Below, in pieces: positions 54,264 through 64,000 of a DNA stretch of 64,000 nucleotides (its first letter is position 1; every line of letters starts with the position of its first letter). Made by a program: the position numbers and the translations under genes. Origin of the DNA: Coix lacryma-jobi var. lacryma-jobi (Eukaryota; Streptophyta; Magnoliopsida; Poales; Poaceae); assembly GCA_009763385.1 (NCBI GenBank), contig CM019830.1, forward strand, positions 95,978,649 through 96,042,648, in the 5' to 3' direction. The notes under the pieces were generated by a model. It had not been told where the DNA came from. It made no database searches and saw nothing but the letters and a program-made list of their open reading frames with translations.

Positions 54264-57200
54264 TCAGTCCTCGTCCGTGCGGTACTCCTCCCCGAGGTCC
54301 ACGACGGCAGGCTCGACCTCGACGCCCGAGCTCGAAGGAGGAGGGCTCCCGACACCGCTGCTGGCGTCAGGAGGCAGCACGTCCTCCTCGAAGATCTTCG
54401 CGAGCGACGTCCCCGGCCTCTCCATCTTCTCCAAAATTTTGTCCACACGGCGGTTGTTCCACTCCTCATCCTTCCCCTCGATCTCGATGAAGCCATTCGC
54501 CACAACGTGGACCGGGAAGCGGAAACCGGAGCGAACGACCGCAAGTGTCTGCTTGACGCCGTGATGGAGAGCTTGCCGGACACGGTCCCGCGCGGCTGCG
54601 TCGAAGAAGCATAAGGCGTCGACCAAGGCGTCGCCTCGAGCCATCGCGCCTTCTGCCGCAGCTACCGGAGGAGCACCCCACATGGGGCCGAGCCGGTCGA
54701 GGGAGGTGCGAGCCCGCTCCGCCACCATCGTCTCGTCTTGGAGTTGGTCCAAGAGAGCCTGGTTCGTCTCGCGGAGCTCCTCGACCGTCTTCTCGACCCC
54801 TGCGCAACGAACAAGGAAGAGTGAGATTGCGGCGTAACAAAAACTTCGAAACCCAAACAAGAACAAGGAATAAGCCTCACCGTCGCAGTGCCGCCCCAGC
54901 GCGGCGAGGTCGCCGGTCAGGCCCTCAGCACGCTGCTCAAGCCTGCGCTTCTCGGCCAGCATGAGGAGCCTCTCGGACCTTAGGTCCTCGATCAGCCGGC
55001 CCGCCTCCACCAGAGCCAGATCCTTGCGGATCACCTCCTGCCGCGCCGCCCCCTCGGCAGCTCGGGCGGTGGCGGCGCCATTCTCTCTTCGGCTTCTTCG
55101 GCCTCTTTTTTCGCCGCCTCCGACGCGGCTCGGGCAGCGGCGGCCTCGCCACGAGTGTCAGCGGCCTCCCGCTTCGCCGCCTCGGCTTCAGAGCCGGGCG
55201 GAAGTGGCCTCGCCTCGAGCCACCCGGACCTCCGCCTCCGCCTCGTTGAGCCGGCTCGCCATTTGGGCGTTCCGACTCAGCTCCGCGCGGAGGTCTTGAA
55301 GCTCCGCCTCGGCCCGCGCGAGGGCGGCTGACACCTGTGCGGACCGGCCCGCCTCCTCGGAGCAGGACCGCTCCGCCTCCGCCATAAGCCCGGCCACCTC
55401 CCGGAGGATGGACTGGACCTCGCGCGGGGCCCCCCGCTGGGCCGGCTGCTCGATGGGGACCACGGCGAGAGGCGGGCTCAGTGGGACGGGAAACGGCCAT
55501 ATCGGCCGGTCGAGCTCGATGTCGGGCAGATCCTCCTCCGCCTCGAGCTGACCCGACGCCCTCCGTCCTCCCTCCCCGACCTCCTGTCTCTCCGCCGCCT
55601 CCCGAGGCGGCGCCACTACCTCGCGTGGAGGCGAAGGCTCGAATGGCGCTTCCGTCATCATCGAGCCCCCGGCAGGGGGTGGCCCCTGCTCCAGCTCGTT
55701 CAAGGAGATCCTCCACTGTCGGCTCCTTCTCCGCCGACACCCCTCCCCCCTTCCCTCCTCCGCAGCCCGGCTCGTGTTGCTCGGGGCCTCGAGGGGCGCG
55801 GTCTCCTCAGCCCCAGACACCGGCGGGGCCGTGCTCGCCCCGGCACTTCCCCCAAAACAGACGTCGTGGTGGGGGAAGGGTGCCGCTCCCAGTTGGCGCC
55901 GTCGCCGGAGGAGGAGGGGGAGGAGGCAGCGCCTCAGTTGACGCGGTGGAGGCTGGCTCGATGCCGTGAGCGGAGGCCCCTGCAGTACGAGATATAACAG
56001 GTTATCAGAATCAGGAAGGATGCCTCGACCCCTGTGGTCGATGGCGACGGCCTCACCAAAATTCGCGACGACCAGTCGGCCTCCTCGAGCCATGGCAGCT
56101 CGAGCCTTCTCCAGCCAAGCGGCTTCTCTAGCGGAGGAAGGAGCCATACCTCGAGGTGCCTGTGCCTCGACGGGGCTCGAGGACTTGGCCCTCTTGGACG
56201 AGGCGAGGTCCACCTCCTGGTAGGAGCGCTTCCCCCTGAGAAAACAGAGATAGCGTACGTCATCAAAAAGTAAAAAGGTAAAGCCTCACTACCGACGAGG
56301 TCCAAGAAGACTACTCACCCAAAGCGGCGGCTGGGCTTCTTCCCGGAATCGCCGGACCCACTCGGGGGCTTCGAGCCCGCCCCATGGCTCGAGCCCTGTG
56401 CCTGGGCCGTCTCCGCAGGGCTGGGATGGGGGGAGGGCTCCCGACGCCTCCCATGGCTCGACCTCGAGGGAGAGCCCTCCTTCCGCCCCACATCGCGGGA
56501 GGGCGACCGCACCTCCCTCGTGCTGATGTCGTGGCGCTCCGCCCCGGCGCGGACTCCGGGACCGCTCCGCGGCCCCGCGCTGGTGGTCGCGCCCTCCCGC
56601 GTCCCTCCTCCGTGTCCCGACGGCGGTGCGGCGATGGACTCCGGGGACGCCCGCGCCCCTGGTCACGAGACGCTCGGGGGCTCCCTCCCCGACGCTCGTG
56701 ATGGCGCGGGCTCGACGCCTCTTCTTGGCGCCCGCTCCTCCGCGGGCTCAACGGCGCCCTTGACGGCTCGCGGGGGTCGGGCCCGACACCCTTCTCGACC
56801 TGTCGACCGCTTCTCGAGGCCCGACCCCTCTCGAGACCCCCCGTCTGGGCGGATGTGGGGGGGCGCCCTCCATTGGCGCCGTGGCGGAGGCTCCGGGTCC
56901 GGGGCTTCCTTGCGACCAGGGGCGCATCCGGCGCGGAGCTCGACGGACCTCGGGCCCCCGACGAGGCAGGGATCGGCGCCGCTTTCCGCGGCTGCGCCCC
57001 GCCCGACCCTTTCGCCGGGGGAACCTCCAAGTACCCTCCTGCACAAAGGAGCGGTCAGCCCTGTCGTCGACGAGCCCGCGCGCATCAAGCGCGCATCCAT
57101 CCCCTCGTCGTCGTCCTCCTCCTCGTCACCACTCTCCTCCTCCGAGCTCGAGGAGCTCAGCTCGGGGGACCCGTCCCCAGGCTGACGATTACGACGAGCC

Positions 57201-58418
57201 TTCGCCAGTCTCTGCTCCCGAGCTAAGCGGCGCAGGTTTTATTTTTTCTCCTTCTTCTTTTTGGCGTCCTTGCTCTCCTTGACCTTTTGAGCAGAGAGGC
57301 GCCTCACCTGAGAATCCGCGGCGTCCTCCCTCACCGGGGGCCTTGACGCACGACAAGAAAATGCCCCCTAAGAAAGAAGAAGTGTGATGAGACAAACTGC
57401 AAGACGGATGCAAAGGGATCGAAGGAGGAAAAAGGAGAGGAGGCTCGAGATAGCTCGACTCGAGGGAAGCTTACCAGGTCGAGACACCCCTCGTCGGGTG
57501 CCATCGCAATCAGGTGGGAGTATTCAGGGACGAACGACCCCTGGATTGTGATTGACACCCGGGAGACGCCCTCGTTCCGGGACAGCCTCCCTTCGGCCAT
57601 CCTCGAGCGATTGAGCGCCTCGAGCTCAGCCTGCGGGCCCATCTCGTGCATAAGCAGGGGGCGGTCCGCCAGCGGAAGAACTCTTCGCTGGTGGAACGCC
57701 CAAATGACCGCTTGCACGGTCAGCTTCTTCTCGTCCACCAGCATCTTCATCAGCTCCATCAGCGGGGCCAGGTGGCGTTGCCTGTCCGCCGCAACACCCC
57801 AGGTCCACTTCTCCGGGCGTTGAGTGAGGACCCGGCCGGTGTACTGCGGAAGGAGGCCACCTTCGTTCCGAAGGTAGAACCAATGGTCGTCCCACCCGGC
57901 CTGGTTGGAGGAAAGCTTGTACCGTAGGTACTCGGGGGGACATTGGCCGACGAGGTCCCCGCCCTCGCAGTAATGGCAAGGGAGCCCATGCGCACGGGCC
58001 GCCTCCCGCTGGGCTTCAGGGACTTGATGAAGAGCTCGCCCCGGAAGAGATGGACGAACATCTCCCAGTGCGGCTCCATCTTCAGGTACCCCTCGCACAC
58101 CGCGGCGAATATGGCGGCGTGCGAGATGGAGTTGGGGGAGAAGTGTTGAAGCTCCACCTCGAAATGGTGGGTCAGCCCTCGCAAGAAGCGGCTCGGCGGG
58201 ACGCCGAGCCCCATACGATGGTAACGCGCGAAGCTCACCACGTACCCCTCCGGCGGGTGCGGCTCCCGGTGCTCCGCCGACGGGATAACCCACCACGCGG
58301 GTCCCTCCTCCGGGTTGGGGCGCAGAAGCCCCTGGGCCACCAATGAGTCCATTTCGCTCTGCGACACCTTCGACGGGCTCCAGTCCTCGGCCGGCAGCAT
58401 CTGCGTCGGGGCGGCCAT
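54264..58418 (-). pseudogene. T2 antisense spliced gene (Transposase_28-like / coiled coil)
   Basis: Minus strand. Starts MAAPTQMLPAEDWSPSKVS at 58418 and contains a helical domain (VPPSRFLRGLTHHFEVELQHFSPNSI) typical of proteins annotated 'putative gypsy type transposon' in grasses (recalled family). A frameshift occurs near 58000-58030. Three introns have GT-AG ends and sizes typical of plants: 57368-57474, 56236-56318 and 54800-54880. The middle exons are Arg/Pro/Ser-rich (low complexity), then comes a Glu/Ala-rich coiled coil at about 54881-55400. It ends at TGA 54264-54266 after EEYRTDED. Function unknown. A minus-strand TATA box lies at 58559-58566. Confidence 0.8.
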
Positions 58419-58558
58419 GGCGGTGGCGCGGCGCGGATCCGAGTAGCGAACGGGCGCTGGAAATCCCTAGTCGACTGGCTCGAAGGAGAGGGCGCGTGAA
58501 GGCTATGGCAGCGGCGAAGGCAAAGGCAAAGTAAAGGTTTCCTTTTCCCCTCTTTCGA

Positions 58559-58566
58559 TATTTATA
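58559..58566 (-). promoter_or_regulatory. TATA box for the T2 antisense gene
   Basis: Minus strand CCCCTATAAATATCG; TATAAATA about 140 bp upstream of the antisense start codon. Nothing on the plus strand uses it. It supports independent transcription of the antisense gene. Confidence 0.65.
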
Positions 58567-59687
58567 GGGGGAAACCCAGACGGGCGGGATCTCCCACACG
58601 CAAAAAGGTAACAGAATGCATTCAATGCGCCCACCTAACCGCGTCTCGAGCCGGGTGCAGGCACACGCGGCACCTCTCCATTCGCTCCACTACCCGGGCC
58701 CGCCACGACCGTCGCTCCGGCTTCGCGTCCGCTGCTCTCCCCGACGGTTTCCGCCTAAAAGGCGCGCCCAACGGGCAGAAGAATTCCAGACGACGGAGGC
58801 TTCTTCACAAAGGTAAAAACGGGCCCCGGCCCTAAGTCTCGAAGCAGCGAAGGCTGGCCCTCGAAAAGGGTTCGACAGCCGGCTTTGAGCACCCGAGTCA
58901 GGGACACCAAGGGCGCCACTCGCGGCATCACTCGAGGGCCAAGCCCTCGAGGCCCCCACGTGTATCCAAGGCGGGGAGCTCGACATGCAGTGAGATCCCC
59001 TCGGAGGGAGGCATCGAGCCACCGGGTCCTATCGAATGGACCCGGCACTCCTGCAGACTGAGCACCCATGCTTTATGAGACCGCCTCCGGGCCACAGTCG
59101 ACCCCTAACGAACGGGGCACGAGCTCTCACTTGGATTCCCCGTTACTAGCTCACCGGGAACCTCGATACTCGCCCACTCGGGGTAGTACGAGGCATCCCC
59201 CCTCGCATCCGATCGAAAGGACTCGCGGGATGACAAGCCAGGGCAATCGGCATGCCGGACAGCTCGAGGAGCCGGCCAGTCGGTTCAGCCTGGCACCCCT
59301 CGACGAAAGAGGGTCTAAAAACTCGGACAGTTACGACTAATCTCTTTCTTTGTGTGAACATGGGATTTTCAGGCCTCGGGGAACGCTCGACCTCCTTCTC
59401 ACCCGAGCCCTCGAGACCAGGCCCAGGACGAACGCTTGTTCTCCGTCTCGTCCGAGCCCTCCGAGCCAAGCCTCGGACGGAGTCCCCCACGACAAAGGAA
59501 AGGTTGTCCGAACATTTAAATATTACTACCAACCGCATCTCGAGCCTGTTCACAGGTACATACGGCCCACGACCTCCACTCCCTGACGATTTCCGCCTAA
59601 AGAGACGCGCCCACCAGGAAGAAGGTTCCCAAACGACGGAGGATTCTTCGAGAAGTCCACGAGGGAGTTCTAACCACTCCCCCGTGG
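58567..59687 (+). other. T2 region between the antisense promoter and the polypurine tract
   Basis: GC-rich, no supported gene on either strand. It contains one or two copies of the LTR-type hairpin repeat at about 59395-59480, with arms CGTCCGAG/CTCGGACG instead of CGCCCGAG/CTCGGGCG. Confidence 0.7.
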
Positions 59688-59700
59688 CCTCGGGGGCTAC
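59688..59700 (+). other. T2 polypurine tract
   Basis: CCTCGGGGGCTAC immediately before the 3' LTR start TGTCGGGGG. Confidence 0.85.
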
Positions 59701-61102
59701 TGTCGGGGGAACGCCAAAGGGTACCCCCAATCAATGCAACACCCAGCGCCCAATCTCCGACTCGCCCGAGCCCTCCAGCCAGGCTCGGGCGAACCGCATC
59801 TCTTCGTCTCGCCCGAGCCCTCCCCCGGCAGCCTCGGGCGAACGCTCTTTTCTCCGCCTCGCCCGAGCCCGCTGAGCCAGGCTTCGGGCGAGCGCGAACG
59901 CTCTATCTCCGTCTCGCCCGAGCCCTCCCAGCCAGGCCTCGGGCGAACGCGCAATCTCCGTCTCGCCCGAGCCCTCCCAGCCAGGCCTCGGGCGAACGCT
60001 CTTTTCTCCGCCTCGCCCGAGCCCGCTGAGCCAGGCCTCGGGCGACGCGATCGCTCTCCGCCTCGCCCGAGCCCGCTGAGCCAGGCCTCGGGCGAACGCG
60101 ATCGCTCTCCGTCTCGCCCGAGCCCTACAGACCTCGGGCGAGCACGCTCCTACACCTCGAGCCCTATCGCACGGACCTCGAGTGGTACAGACAGCCGTAC
60201 CAGCCCCATACCACGCATTTAATGCCTTCACCTACTCCGGTCATGTCCACTGGAGCACAGCACGTACCACAGTAACTCGGTGTAAAGGTCAAGTCTCGTT
60301 TTCACCACAAGCATGGGCGAAAGGGCACCAGTACAGCACTATTCGACCATACCATGCACTGTAGCCCCTCGAGGCCGGCAACGCGCCCCTCGAGCCATGC
60401 ACTGTAGCCCCTCGATGCCGGCAACGTGCCCCTCGAGCCATGCACTGTAAACACCTCGAGGCCGGCTCCGCGCCCCTCGAGCCATGCACTGTAACACCTC
60501 GAGCTCGGCTTCGCGCCCTTCGAGCCCTAACTACTTTCATACTATTGGAGGACAGGTACCCCAAGACCCGGAGGGACCCCGCCGCGTCCTGTACATTCCG
60601 GGATGGGTGCTGTACGGCTCCCACCTTTGCCGCGCACCACGTCCGCGCCCAGGATGGAAGCCACGACCCAAGGACGCCTCAACAGCGACGACCACATCAG
60701 CTCCAGTGGCCCCGATAAGACAGGTTTCCTACCCTTCTCCGTATGGGGCACCATGCGCCCCGACACCTGTTATACCCTTATGTAACCCTGGCCTCCCCTT
60801 GCTCTATAAAAGGGGACACCAGGGCCCTCATTCAAGAGGGGGATAGAACCTCGAGTGACATATACGAGTCCACACACATACACGAGTCCGGACTCCGGTC
60901 CACGCTCATTGAGCTTGTATTCGCCCCTGTACAAGCACTTAGGTGCAAGTAATACAAGAACATCCCCCCCCCCGCTGGACGTAGGGCCTTCTTTGCCCGA
61001 ACCAGGATAAATCCTTGTGTCCGCTTGCATCACCATCCAGGAAGAGAAGCACGCGATCATATTACTCGTTGGTGTGATACCCCCGGGTACGAAACACCGA
61101 CA
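59701..61102 (+). repeat. T2 3' LTR (1402 bp)
   Basis: Same structure as the 5' LTR, longer mainly because of extra hairpin-repeat units (59758-60140). TATA box at 60805-60811. Outside the repeats the two LTRs are nearly identical by eye, pointing to a fairly recent insertion. Confidence 0.95.
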
Positions 61103-61505
61103 GTACTCGAAGCCAAAATTGGCTCGTTGTTGCAGCATATGGATTTGACGTGCAATGAAGTCTTGGACGACGGTGTACCCGGTCAGTCCACTGAGCTTCA
61201 ATGCTGCTATCATATCGATCAATGGTTGGACAGTCTCCACCTCTTCAGCAGAAATCCTGTCTTTCTACTCCTAGGACTTCTGAGGCGGCCACCCATCATG
61301 GCGACGAAGGGCTGGCGATGGGTTGGCTATTTAAAACCATCCGCTCGCGCACTCTCGGACAGACTCCGACAACACTACAGAGATGTATTGGGTAGCTACT
61401 TCTAGCCTAAGCTGGATACTAGCCCCTCTGACTACATCTACACATGGATCACTGGGTTGACATTTTACCTAGAAGAAATAACAAAAAAGGGTGAAAGAGG
61501 GGCAG
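61103..61505 (-). mobile_element. T1, third piece (upstream antisense exon)
   Basis: Resumes after the T2 duplication GTACT. The minus-strand frame from about 61250 to 61108 (a helical stretch LIDMIAALKLSGLTG) joins in frame to 45775. An intron-like acceptor (AGTAG) lies just upstream near 61270. T1 must continue to the right, beyond the LTR that starts at 61506. Confidence 0.75.
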
Positions 61506-64000
61506 TGTAACACCCCGGGTGTTTAATTAATTAAAATAAATCAGAATTTAATAAGAAAATGATCAAAATCCAAGATGGAGGAAAATTCTAGCCAGATGTT
61601 TCTTGCATTCATGCCCTTGCATAATTTTTATTGGGTGAAAAAGAATTTATTAAACCCGAAGGGCGGATTGAATTTACTCTATTTAGAAAAGCAACAAAAA
61701 GATTTATAAAAGTTTTGTGAAATCAAACTCAAATTTTATTTCTAAAATCTAGGGAAAATATTTTCAAAAGTTTTCAAACTGTTTTGATTTTGAAATGGAT
61801 TTAAATTTGATTTCAAAATGAATTTGGAAAGAGAAAAGGAAAAGAAAAGAATAGGCAAAGGGCTAAACCCTCCTTTCCCCCTTCTCCTTGTTTTGGCCCA
61901 GCCGGCCGCGTCCCTCACTTCCGGGCCCAGCCACTGGCCTCCTCTCCTCAGCGCCGGCCCGTTCCCCTCTCCACGCCGGCCTGCCATCCTCCTCTTCTTT
62001 CTTCCGCCAGCCACACCGGCCCACCTCCTGGCCCAACGCCTTTTCCCCCCAACTCACGCACGGGCCGTCTCGCCCTCCGGCCCGAGCAGCCGCCACGCAC
62101 ACCCCCGCCCGCGTTCCCTCGCTCTGGCTGACAGACGGGCCCCATCCCTCTCTATTGCCACTGCCTATGACGAGAAGGCCCCACCGGTCAGACTCATCAG
62201 GCCGTCCCCAACCTCCGGTCCGCCCTACGCGCGCTCATCCGCCCTCGCCTTCACCGATCTTCTTGGGCCCACAGCAACAGCAGAGGCCACGCCGCCACCC
62301 CCTGCCCTCTGCTTACTTAAGCCTTTGCGAGGCTTCCGCACACGATCTTCCCCCACCCAGCAGATCACCACCACTCCCTTGGACGCCACAACAGAGGAAC
62401 GCCGCCGCCGCCATTACCGGTCGCTCCGTGCTCGGCCAGTCGCTCCGGCCAACCTCGCCCTTCAAGGGGCAGGCTCGAGACATTGCACGAGTCTTCCACC
62501 ATCTCACTGTTCCGCGTCGCGACCTCTCTAGCTCCACAACGCCGTCGTTCGAAGATCGCCGGAGGAGCATCTCCACCGAGCCTCCTCCGTCATCAAATCT
62601 TCACGGCCGAACCACCTCCGACGCCGAGTACCTCTCCAGTGGACGCGGGGTGAGTTTCCCGATCGATCCCGCCTAACCCCGTATCCTCTACCGGCCTCTA
62701 GGGCACCCCCCGAGCGAGCTCCGACTGCCACCCATGGCGCCGCCGCGCAGACCCTGACGCCGCCGTGCTCATCACAGCCGCCGGCAACCCTCCTTTCCCC
62801 CCTTTCGCTCGTGCGCCGTCCGATCAAACTCCAGCGACCACGATTAGATCTGCACCAACCAAACCGGTATACACCGGTGGTGGACCTCGCCCACTGCACA
62901 CACGTATCGCGGTCCACGAGCATGTGGTGCACCCAGCCAACCGGTGAGTGCCACGCGTCGCCACGTCGACATCCACGCAACCAAAGCCGACCAGCACTGG
63001 CACTTTAGCACTTAAGCCCTCCACCGTTTCCGAAAACAACCCGCACTACATCTGTCCTGTTCACCGAGTCAAGGGAAAGATTCGTTTTAGCCCCTGACTT
63101 TCCGAGAAAATGAGGCGCCGTCCTCTGGACCGCTGCACAGCCCCGTCAGCGCCTTGTTAGCACCCGCTGGCGCCACGGGTCAGCCACGCACGCCACGCCA
63201 GCGTCCACCCGACCAGCCGTGCGCGTTTTGCAAAGTAGACCCCGGCTTTGTTTTAAATCAACCCGCCGCCCATCAGCATTATTCATTGAGTCACAGAAAA
63301 CTTGCTCCCTAGCCCCTGTCATTTCTAGAAAATGAGGCCCGGTCCTGCTGCCATTTCTTTTCATATTTAATTTATTTGACATACGAAAATGACTTCAGTT
63401 TATTTACATAATTGCCACCCGACTTCAAAAGCCCATAACTTGCTCATTTTAACTCCGGTTTGACCCGTTCAAGTCGCGTTAGATTCGTCTCATCGAGCTC
63501 TACGCAATAGATCTATTTACGTTCTGTTTTATTACTATATGATGTATTGTATCTTATTTGCTTTGTTTGGGCCATGTATTGATGTGTGATCCAGAGGGTG
63601 CGGAGTTCGAGGACGCTCCCGACCCTTCTTGTGATCCTACAGCTTCGACCCAGCCCGAAGGCAAGTGTCCTTGAACATCTTGCTCCTGTATTTATTTTAT
63701 TTTGAGTTAGAGTAGTTAGATCCAGTAGTTTCATGCAGTCTTAAATTGAATCCCATGATATGGTTTACTAGCACTTGATTATATTTTCCTTGATACCTGG
63801 TTTTTGGATGGATTGGGTAGAAGCCATGCTTAGCCTTGCTGTCTTGGGTTGGGATGGTTAATTACAATTAATTCTGATTAATGATCTATGGAACATGGGG
63901 CTGGTAATGAGTAGTATGTTGAGTAGGTAAATCCGGCAGGATGGACCGTATTGGTGGTTTTGTGCCGTGGGACTCGGCAGCTGTATTTGGTTTTTGGTTT
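61506..64000 (+). mobile_element. Left end of an LTR starting TGTAACACC, runs off the right edge
   Basis: Starts TGTAACACCCCGGGTG after T1 sequence; the five bases before it, GGCAG (61501-61505), should be the target duplication. It is similar in layout to the 5.4-kb LTR at 8954: same opening, an AT-rich start, a CT-rich leader-like stretch (61870-62640) and then AT-rich sequence with GGCAAGTGTCCTTGAAC near 63660. ORFs in 61818-62700 are compositional. Whether it is a solo LTR or the 5' LTR of a complete element cannot be seen; the strand is inferred. Confidence 0.75.

Larger units (their letters stand above)
45781..61102 (+). mobile_element. T2: Tat-like Ty3/gypsy element with antisense gene
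   Basis: TSD GTACT at 45776-45780 and 61103-61107. LTRs 45781-47086 and 59701-61102, starting TGTCGGGGG and ending ACCGACA. Gag, protease, reverse transcriptase, RNase H and integrase are on the plus strand (47142-53706); a spliced antisense gene (54264-58418) follows on the minus strand; then a repeat-bearing tail and polypurine tract. The GC-rich composition contrasts strongly with the neighbours. Several frameshifts, so not active. Confidence 0.95.

Noticed and set aside
55481..57282. Plus-strand ORFs of 120-220 codons
   Set aside because: Opposite-strand shadows of the Arg/Pro-rich middle exons of the antisense gene; the minus strand has splice sites and a coherent layout.
61818..62676. 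Two long plus-strand ORFs near the right edge
   Set aside because: Pro/Ser/Arg-rich compositional frames inside an LTR, overlapping each other and without motifs.

Overview
The window is a stretch of repeat-packed plant DNA, almost certainly from a large-genome grass (panicoid type such as the maize/sorghum/sugarcane group; this placement is inferred from the style of the LTR retrotransposon families and the GC-rich Tat-like element, not from any host gene). I find no convincing host gene, rRNA, tRNA or CRISPR. Practically every base belongs to nested LTR retrotransposons, and most junctions can be proven by 5-bp target-site duplications (TSDs).

The lowest visible layer is a decayed Ty3/gypsy element of the Tat type (called T1 here), seen in three pieces: 19547-22322, 44521-45780 and 61103-61505. 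It shows an integrase end on the plus strand and a spliced, coiled-coil-rich gene on the minus strand. Into it inserted: (1) copia element C2 (plus strand, 8273-19546), itself split by a 5.4-kb gypsy-type solo LTR (8954-14392, TSD CTTTT) and by a head-to-head copy of the same family, C1 (minus strand, 1-8272); (2) an Athila-like gypsy element A (22323-44520, TSD AACTC) that keeps only gag and protease; (3) a second, better preserved Tat-like element T2 (45781-61102, TSD GTACT); (4) an LTR beginning TGTAACACC at 61506 that runs off the right edge.

Element A is a landing pad. Its 5' LTR holds a copia solo LTR of the C1/C2 family (23009-25025, TSD AGCTC, with the empty site preserved in A's own 3' LTR). 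Its 3' LTR holds a solo LTR S5 (31599-44156), which in turn holds a 449-bp foldback MITE (31628-32076, 9-bp TSD) and a pol-less copia element C6 (32234-43070, TSD AAACC). Nesting therefore reaches T1 > A > S5 > C6.

The most unusual signal is structural. The copia family (C1, C2, solo LTR, C6) carries two separate arrays of short inverted-repeat units whose arms change sequence while staying complementary: about 6-7 units in each LTR, and 4-5 units in the tail between RNase H and the polypurine tract. They are shared between the coding element and the pol-less element and flank the 3' polypurine tract. T2 carries a comparable hairpin-forming minisatellite in its own LTRs. Both Tat-like elements carry a spliced antisense gene between pol and the 3' LTR; in T2 it has its own TATA box facing backwards.

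Working relationships: C1/C2 have the domains for gag, protease, integrase, reverse transcriptase and RNase H but are broken by frameshifts and stops; C6 and A lack reverse transcriptase and integrase and would depend on proteins from intact relatives elsewhere in the genome.
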